From NCBI RefSeq assembly GCF_001612635.1, contig NZ_BDAV01000016.1, positions 1 through 64,000 of the forward strand: DNA of 64,000 bases, read 5' to 3'. Origin of the DNA: Nocardia africana NBRC 100379. GTDB taxonomy: Bacteria; Actinomycetota; Actinomycetes; Mycobacteriales; Mycobacteriaceae. The position numbers and the translations under genes were made by a program. Below are positions 60,616 to 64,000 of this stretch, one piece after another; position 1 is the first letter of the stretch, and each line of letters starts with the position of its first letter. Under the pieces are notes generated by a model. The model did no database searches, was not told the DNA's origin, and saw only the letters and a list, made by a program, of their open reading frames with translations.

Positions 60616-60984
60616 GTGAGCGACATCAACGACCTGGTCGAACGCTACCTCGCCGTCTGGAACGAAACCGATTCCACCGCCCGCGCCGCGCAGATCGCCG
60701 ACCTGCTCACCGACGACGCCGAATACACCGATCCACTGGCCTCGGTTCGCGGCCATGCCGGACTCGACGCGGCCGTCGCCGCGGTCCAGCAGCAGTTCCC
60801 CGGACTGGAATTCACCCTCGGCGGCCCGATCGACAGCCACCACGGCATCGCCCGCTTCACCTGGCATCTGGGCCGGCCGGGCGAGGAACCGCTGGTGATC
60901 GGCTTCGACGTGGCCGCCATCGGAGACGACGGCCGCATCCGCCAGATCCTCGGCTTCCTCGACAAGGTACCCACCGGCGCCTGA
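60616..60984 (+). CDS. NTF2/SnoaL-like protein
   Basis: A 122-residue cone-fold protein (NDLVERYLAVWNETDSTARA; DDAEYTDPLASVRGHAGLDA; a C-terminal strand VIGFDVAAIGDDGRIRQILGF). SnoaL-like proteins often are isomerases or cyclases, or bind small molecules; the substrate is unknown. GTG start with AAGGAGAA upstream. It is followed by a hydrolase and an exporter in the same direction, probably one transcript. Confidence 0.8.
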   Translation: MSDINDLVERYLAVWNETDSTARAAQIADLLTDDAEYTDPLASVRGHAGLDAAVAAVQQQFPGLEFTLGGPIDSHHGIARFTWHLGRPGEEPLVIGFDVAAIGDDGRIRQILGFLDKVPTGA

Positions 60985-61027
60985 CCCCCTCCCGACACCC
61001 GGCACTTCACCCCGCAAAGGACCGATC

Positions 61028-61843
61028 ATGTACTTCACCACCACCGACGGAACCACCCTCGCCTACGAGGACTACGGCACGGGCGAGCCGATCGTCTTCG
61101 TCGCCGGCGCCATGCTCAACACCGAGATGTGGGAATACCAGATTCCGTACTTCACCGACCGCGGCTACCGCTGCATCGCCTTGGACCGCCGCGGCCACGG
61201 CCGCTCGGATCGCCCGTCCACCGGCTACGACATCGACACCACCGCCGACGATCTCGGCGCCCTGCTCGATCATCTCGACCTGCGCGAGGCCACCCTGGTC
61301 GGCCACTCCACCGGCGGCGCGGAGATCGCCCGGTATCTGGCCCGCCACGGCGAAAGCCGCGTCGCCCGAGTGGTTTTCCTCGCGGCGATCCTGCCCTTCG
61401 TGAAGGCCACCGACGACAACCCCGACGGCATCCCGGAGGCCATGCTCGACGCGCTCGTGGACAGCATCCGCACCGATCGCGGCCGATGGCTGGCCCGGCA
61501 GTCGCAGATCTACTTCAACAGCCATCTGAATCCGGACGTCTCCCCCGAACACATCGACGTCACCTACCGTCAGTGCCTGTCGACCGCGCCGTGGGCGACG
61601 CTGCACATGCAGCAGGCGGTCTTCCACTGCGACAACCGGGAAGCGTTGCGCGGCATCACCGTTCCCACCCTCATCGTGCACGGCGCCCTGGACTTCTCCG
61701 CACCCGCCGAGATCACCGGCCGGCGCACCGCCGAGCTGATGCCGAAGGCCGTCTACAAGGAGTACCCGACCGCCGGTCACGGCCTCTACACCTCGCACGC
61801 GGCCGAGTTCAACAACGATCTCCTGGAATTCGTCCGGGGCTGA
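61028..61843 (+). CDS. Alpha/beta hydrolase (haloperoxidase-like)
   Basis: A 271-residue alpha/beta hydrolase: VFVAGAMLNTEMW (oxyanion strand), ALDRRGHGRSDRP, nucleophile Ser in GHSTGGAE, VHGALDFSAP (acid) and GHGLYTSHA with the catalytic His. The sequence fits the cofactor-free haloperoxidase/esterase group. ATG start after an AAAGGA site. Lies 43 bp after the SnoaL-like gene and 42 bp before the MFS gene, so it probably works with them, perhaps in detoxification. Confidence 0.84.
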   Translation: MYFTTTDGTTLAYEDYGTGEPIVFVAGAMLNTEMWEYQIPYFTDRGYRCIALDRRGHGRSDRPSTGYDIDTTADDLGALLDHLDLREATLVGHSTGGAEIARYLARHGESRVARVVFLAAILPFVKATDDNPDGIPEAMLDALVDSIRTDRGRWLARQSQIYFNSHLNPDVSPEHIDVTYRQCLSTAPWATLHMQQAVFHCDNREALRGITVPTLIVHGALDFSAPAEITGRRTAELMPKAVYKEYPTAGHGLYTSHAAEFNNDLLEFVRG

Positions 61844-61885
61844 CCGAACGCCCTTGTGCCACACCATAGTTACCGAGGAACACAC

Positions 61886-63319
61886 ATGTCCGCACCCACC
61901 CTGCCGGCCGACGGCATCCGCCCGGCGAGCGCACCACCCGCACGGGCCACCCTGCTCGTCCTGCTGGCCGGGATCTTCATGGCCACCCTGGACTTCTTCA
62001 TCGTCAACGTCGCCATCCCCGACACCCAGGCCGATCTGCACGCGAGCAGCGCCACCATGCAGTGGGTGGTCGCCGGATACGGCCTCGCGGTCGCGGCCGG
62101 GCTGATCACCGGCGGGCGGCTCGGTGACCTGTACGGCCGCCGCCGGCTCTACGGCCTCGGCATGGCGGTCTTCACCCTCGCCTCCCTGGCCTGCGCGCTG
62201 GCCGGTGACGCCACCGAACTGGTCGTCGCCCGGGTCGCGCAGGGCGCCGGGATGGCGCTGCTGATGCCGCAGGTCCTCGGCATCATCAGCGTGGTGTTCA
62301 CCGGCGCCCGCCGAGTGCGTGCCTTCGCCGCCTACGGACTCGCGATGGGCCTGGCCGCGGTCTTCGGCCAGCTGATCGGCGGGCTGCTGATCCAGGCCGA
62401 TCTGTTCGGACTGGGCTGGCGCACCATCTTCTGGATCAACGTGCCGGTGGGTGCGCTCACCCTCGCGGTGCTGGCCCGGCTGGTCCCCGAATCACGCGGA
62501 GACGGCGGCACCCGGCTGGACCGGCTCGGCGTCGCCCTGATCGCGACCGCCCTTGTAGCGGTGGTGTTGCCCCTGATCCAGGGTCGGGAGCAGGGCTGGC
62601 CGATGTGGACCTGGATCTCACTGGCCGCGGCTGCCGTGCTGGTCGCCGCCTTCGTCGGCGCGGCACGGCGGTCGGCGGCCCGCGGCGGGGAGCCGCTGGT
62701 GAATCCCGCGCTGTTCACCGAACGCTCGTTCGCGGTCGGTTCGATCATCGCGCTCAGCTACCAGATGACCATGGGCTCGTTCTTCCTGTTCCTGGCGTTG
62801 TACCTGCAGCAGGGGCGCGGCCTGTCGGCCTTGGGGTCGGGCCTGCTGTTTCTCGCACTGGGCGCGGCCTATCTGTTCACCTCGATGCTGTCGGAGCGAG
62901 CGGCGGCACGGTTCGGCCGGCAGATCGTCGCGCTCGGGGCGGTCCTGCAGGCCGGCGGATATCTGCTGCTCGCACTCACCGCGCACGAGCTCGGCGGCGG
63001 CGGTTCGGTGCTCGACCTGCTGCCGGCGATGATCGTCGCGGGGGCGGGAATGGGCCTGGCGCTGGTGCCGATGCCGGGCATCGTGCTGGCGGGCGTGACG
63101 CCGGAGCACGCCGCCGCCGCGGGAGGCGTGCTGGCCACCGCACAGCAGGTCGGTGGCGCGGTCGGGATCGCGGTGGTGGGCATCGTCTTCTACGACCGGC
63201 TCGCAGCGCCCGGCGGATTCGTGCCGGCGTTCGTCGCGAGCCTGGTGCCGATGGCACTGCTGTGCCTGCTCACCGCGGTGCTGGTGCAACTACTCCCGTC
63301 CACCCGCCTCCGCAACTAG
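61886..63319 (+). CDS. MFS exporter, DHA2 (14-helix) family
   Basis: A 477-residue transporter with about 14 membrane helices. Motif C-like ATLDFFIVNVAIPD in helix 1 and GGRLGDLYGRRRLYG (motif A) between helices 2 and 3 mark the EmrB/QacA drug:H+ antiporter group. It would export a hydrophobic drug or metabolite. I chose ATG 61886, with GAGGAA upstream; ATG 61856 is also in frame but poorly placed. Ends just before a strong hairpin. Confidence 0.9.
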   Translation: MSAPTLPADGIRPASAPPARATLLVLLAGIFMATLDFFIVNVAIPDTQADLHASSATMQWVVAGYGLAVAAGLITGGRLGDLYGRRRLYGLGMAVFTLASLACALAGDATELVVARVAQGAGMALLMPQVLGIISVVFTGARRVRAFAAYGLAMGLAAVFGQLIGGLLIQADLFGLGWRTIFWINVPVGALTLAVLARLVPESRGDGGTRLDRLGVALIATALVAVVLPLIQGREQGWPMWTWISLAAAAVLVAAFVGAARRSAARGGEPLVNPALFTERSFAVGSIIALSYQMTMGSFFLFLALYLQQGRGLSALGSGLLFLALGAAYLFTSMLSERAAARFGRQIVALGAVLQAGGYLLLALTAHELGGGGSVLDLLPAMIVAGAGMGLALVPMPGIVLAGVTPEHAAAAGGVLATAQQVGGAVGIAVVGIVFYDRLAAPGGFVPAFVASLVPMALLCLLTAVLVQLLPSTRLRN

Positions 63320-63328
63320 AGACCACAC

Positions 63329-63357
63329 CAGCCCCCGGTGTTCGCCACCGGGGGCTG
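63329..63357. terminator. Bidirectional terminator hairpin
   Basis: CAGCCCCCGGTG and CACCGGGGGCTG form a 12-bp perfect stem with loop TTCGC. It lies between the MFS stop (63319) and the convergent LuxR-type gene stop (63375), so it can serve both. Confidence 0.8.
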
Positions 63358-63374
63358 CGGGTTGTCCGCATCCG

Positions 63375-64000
63375 TCAGAACAATTGATCCGCAATGGTTT
63401 TCAGCTCGCCGCGCGAGGTCACTCCCAGCTTCGGGTACGCCTTGTAGAGGTGGTAGCCGACGGTGCGGTGACTGAGGAACAACTGGGCGGCGATATCGCG
63501 ATTGGACAAGCCCTGGGCGGCGAGACGAGCGATCTGCAACTCCTGCGGGGTGAGACCCGTCATCGCGGGCGCGTGCGAATCCGATGGTGTGCCGGCCCCA
63601 CCCGGTGCGGCGCCGGTCGCGACGAGTTCGGTGCGGGCGCGTTCGGCCCAGGGGCGCATGCCGATTCGCTCGAACATGTCCAGCGCCTCGGCCAGCACCG
63701 TTCGCGCCTCGCTCTTACGGCGGGCCCGGCGCAACCATTCGCCGTAGAGCTGCGCGGTGCGGGCGTATTCGACCGGACGTGCCTCGCGGTCGTGCAGATC
63801 CAGCGCCCGCGTGTAGTGGGTCTCGGCGCGGTCGTCGTCGGACAGCAGTGCGCGGCAACGCAAGACGAGCGCCTCCGCCCACGGCTGCCGCACCGCCGTG
63901 GCCCAGTCGGCGAGCCGATCGGCGTGGGTTTCGGCTCGGTCGGCGGCGCCGACCCGCACCGCGGCCTCGACCAGGTCGGGGATCGACCGCATCGCGCACA
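63375..64000 (-). CDS. LuxR-family regulator, partial (cut by window edge)
   Basis: The C-terminal part (at least 207 residues) of a large regulator of the LuxR/LAL type: TPR-like helical repeats rich in Ala/Arg (LADWATAVRQPWAEALVLRC) and a C-terminal LuxR HTH (LTPQELQIARLAAQGLSNRD, then LSHRTVGYHL). The reading frame is open at the window end, so the N-terminal ATPase part, if present, is outside. Likely activates nearby genes, possibly the adjacent exporter unit. Confidence 0.82.
   Translation of the reverse strand, partial: CAMRSIPDLVEAAVRVGAADRAETHADRLADWATAVRQPWAEALVLRCRALLSDDDRAETHYTRALDLHDREARPVEYARTAQLYGEWLRRARRKSEARTVLAEALDMFERIGMRPWAERARTELVATGAAPGGAGTPSDSHAPAMTGLTPQELQIARLAAQGLSNRDIAAQLFLSHRTVGYHLYKAYPKLGVTSRGELKTIADQLF

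Noticed and set aside
1..64000. tRNA, rRNA, CRISPR, riboswitch, insertion sequence or prophage
   Set aside because: No cloverleaf, repeat array, transposase, integrase or conserved riboswitch core was recognised on either strand; a covariance-model scan would be needed to exclude weak ones.

Overview
This 64-kb, GC-rich window looks like the chromosome of a mycolic-acid actinomycete, most likely Nocardia or a close relative. The evidence is two proteins of the DUF6301 type, mycothiol-linked maleylpyruvate-isomerase-type proteins, a CYP125 P450 with a KstR-like operator, KshA/KstD/HsaA/HsaC homologues, a small DUF6131-type membrane protein and many GTG starts with ATGA overlaps. No rRNA, tRNA, CRISPR, transposase or phage gene was seen.

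Layout. 0.2-2.4 kb: three small DUF6301/TY-Chap-like genes of unknown role. 2.6-7.7 kb: a class I terpene synthase with an altered Asp-rich motif, a PAS-GGDEF diguanylate cyclase, a DHFR-like reductase, a CYP125 steroid P450 with a KstR-type box, and an archease-like protein. 8.0-15.6 kb: a complete nine-gene V/A-type ATPase operon (order G/H-C-I-K-F-E-A-B-D), unexpected in this lineage, which normally relies on F-type ATP synthase. 15.8-19.1 kb: an alpha/beta hydrolase, a DosS/DevS-like GAF-GAF histidine kinase without a partner regulator, and a 5'-truncated PPOX-like gene. 19.2-32.6 kb: ring-degradation genes. Operon 1 (minus strand, 25.4 to 19.9 kb) encodes an extradiol dioxygenase, an FAH-family hydrolase, an acyl-CoA synthetase and a flavin hydroxylase. 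Operon 2 (29.9 to 26.2 kb) encodes a C-C hydrolase, an extradiol dioxygenase and a flavin hydroxylase. Two paralogous TetR regulators sit beside them, and both operon promoters carry a pair of 14-bp palindromes TGANNAWWTCRTCA spaced exactly 44 bp apart. 32.9-38.2 kb: a five-gene steroid-type operon (HsaA-, HsaC-, KstD- and KshA-like proteins plus a small CxxC protein) ending at a strong hairpin. 38.4-41.1 kb: a patch with several truncated or frameshifted genes. 43.5-50.7 kb: a molybdenum hydroxylase (separate FAD subunit, fused FeS-Mo subunit) with a membrane-anchored ABM-domain protein, an unrecognised 359-residue protein, a nucleoside-type deaminase and a convergent XdhC maturation factor. 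51-64 kb: mostly unrelated enzymes (HAD phosphatase, several alpha/beta hydrolases, nitroreductase, DedA, FAD oxidase, MFS exporter), small stress-type membrane proteins with a SigF-like promoter, an IdeR-like iron box, and the 3' end of a LuxR-type regulator cut by the window edge.

How it fits together. The hydroxylase, dioxygenase and hydrolase sets imply successive hydroxylation, meta-cleavage and C-C hydrolysis of aromatic or steroid-derived rings. KstD and KshA would open steroid ring B, and HsaA/HsaC-like enzymes would then process the released phenolic ring A. Partner reductases (KshB, HsaB) are not in the window. All functions are read from sequence motifs and remembered family features; no database search was run.
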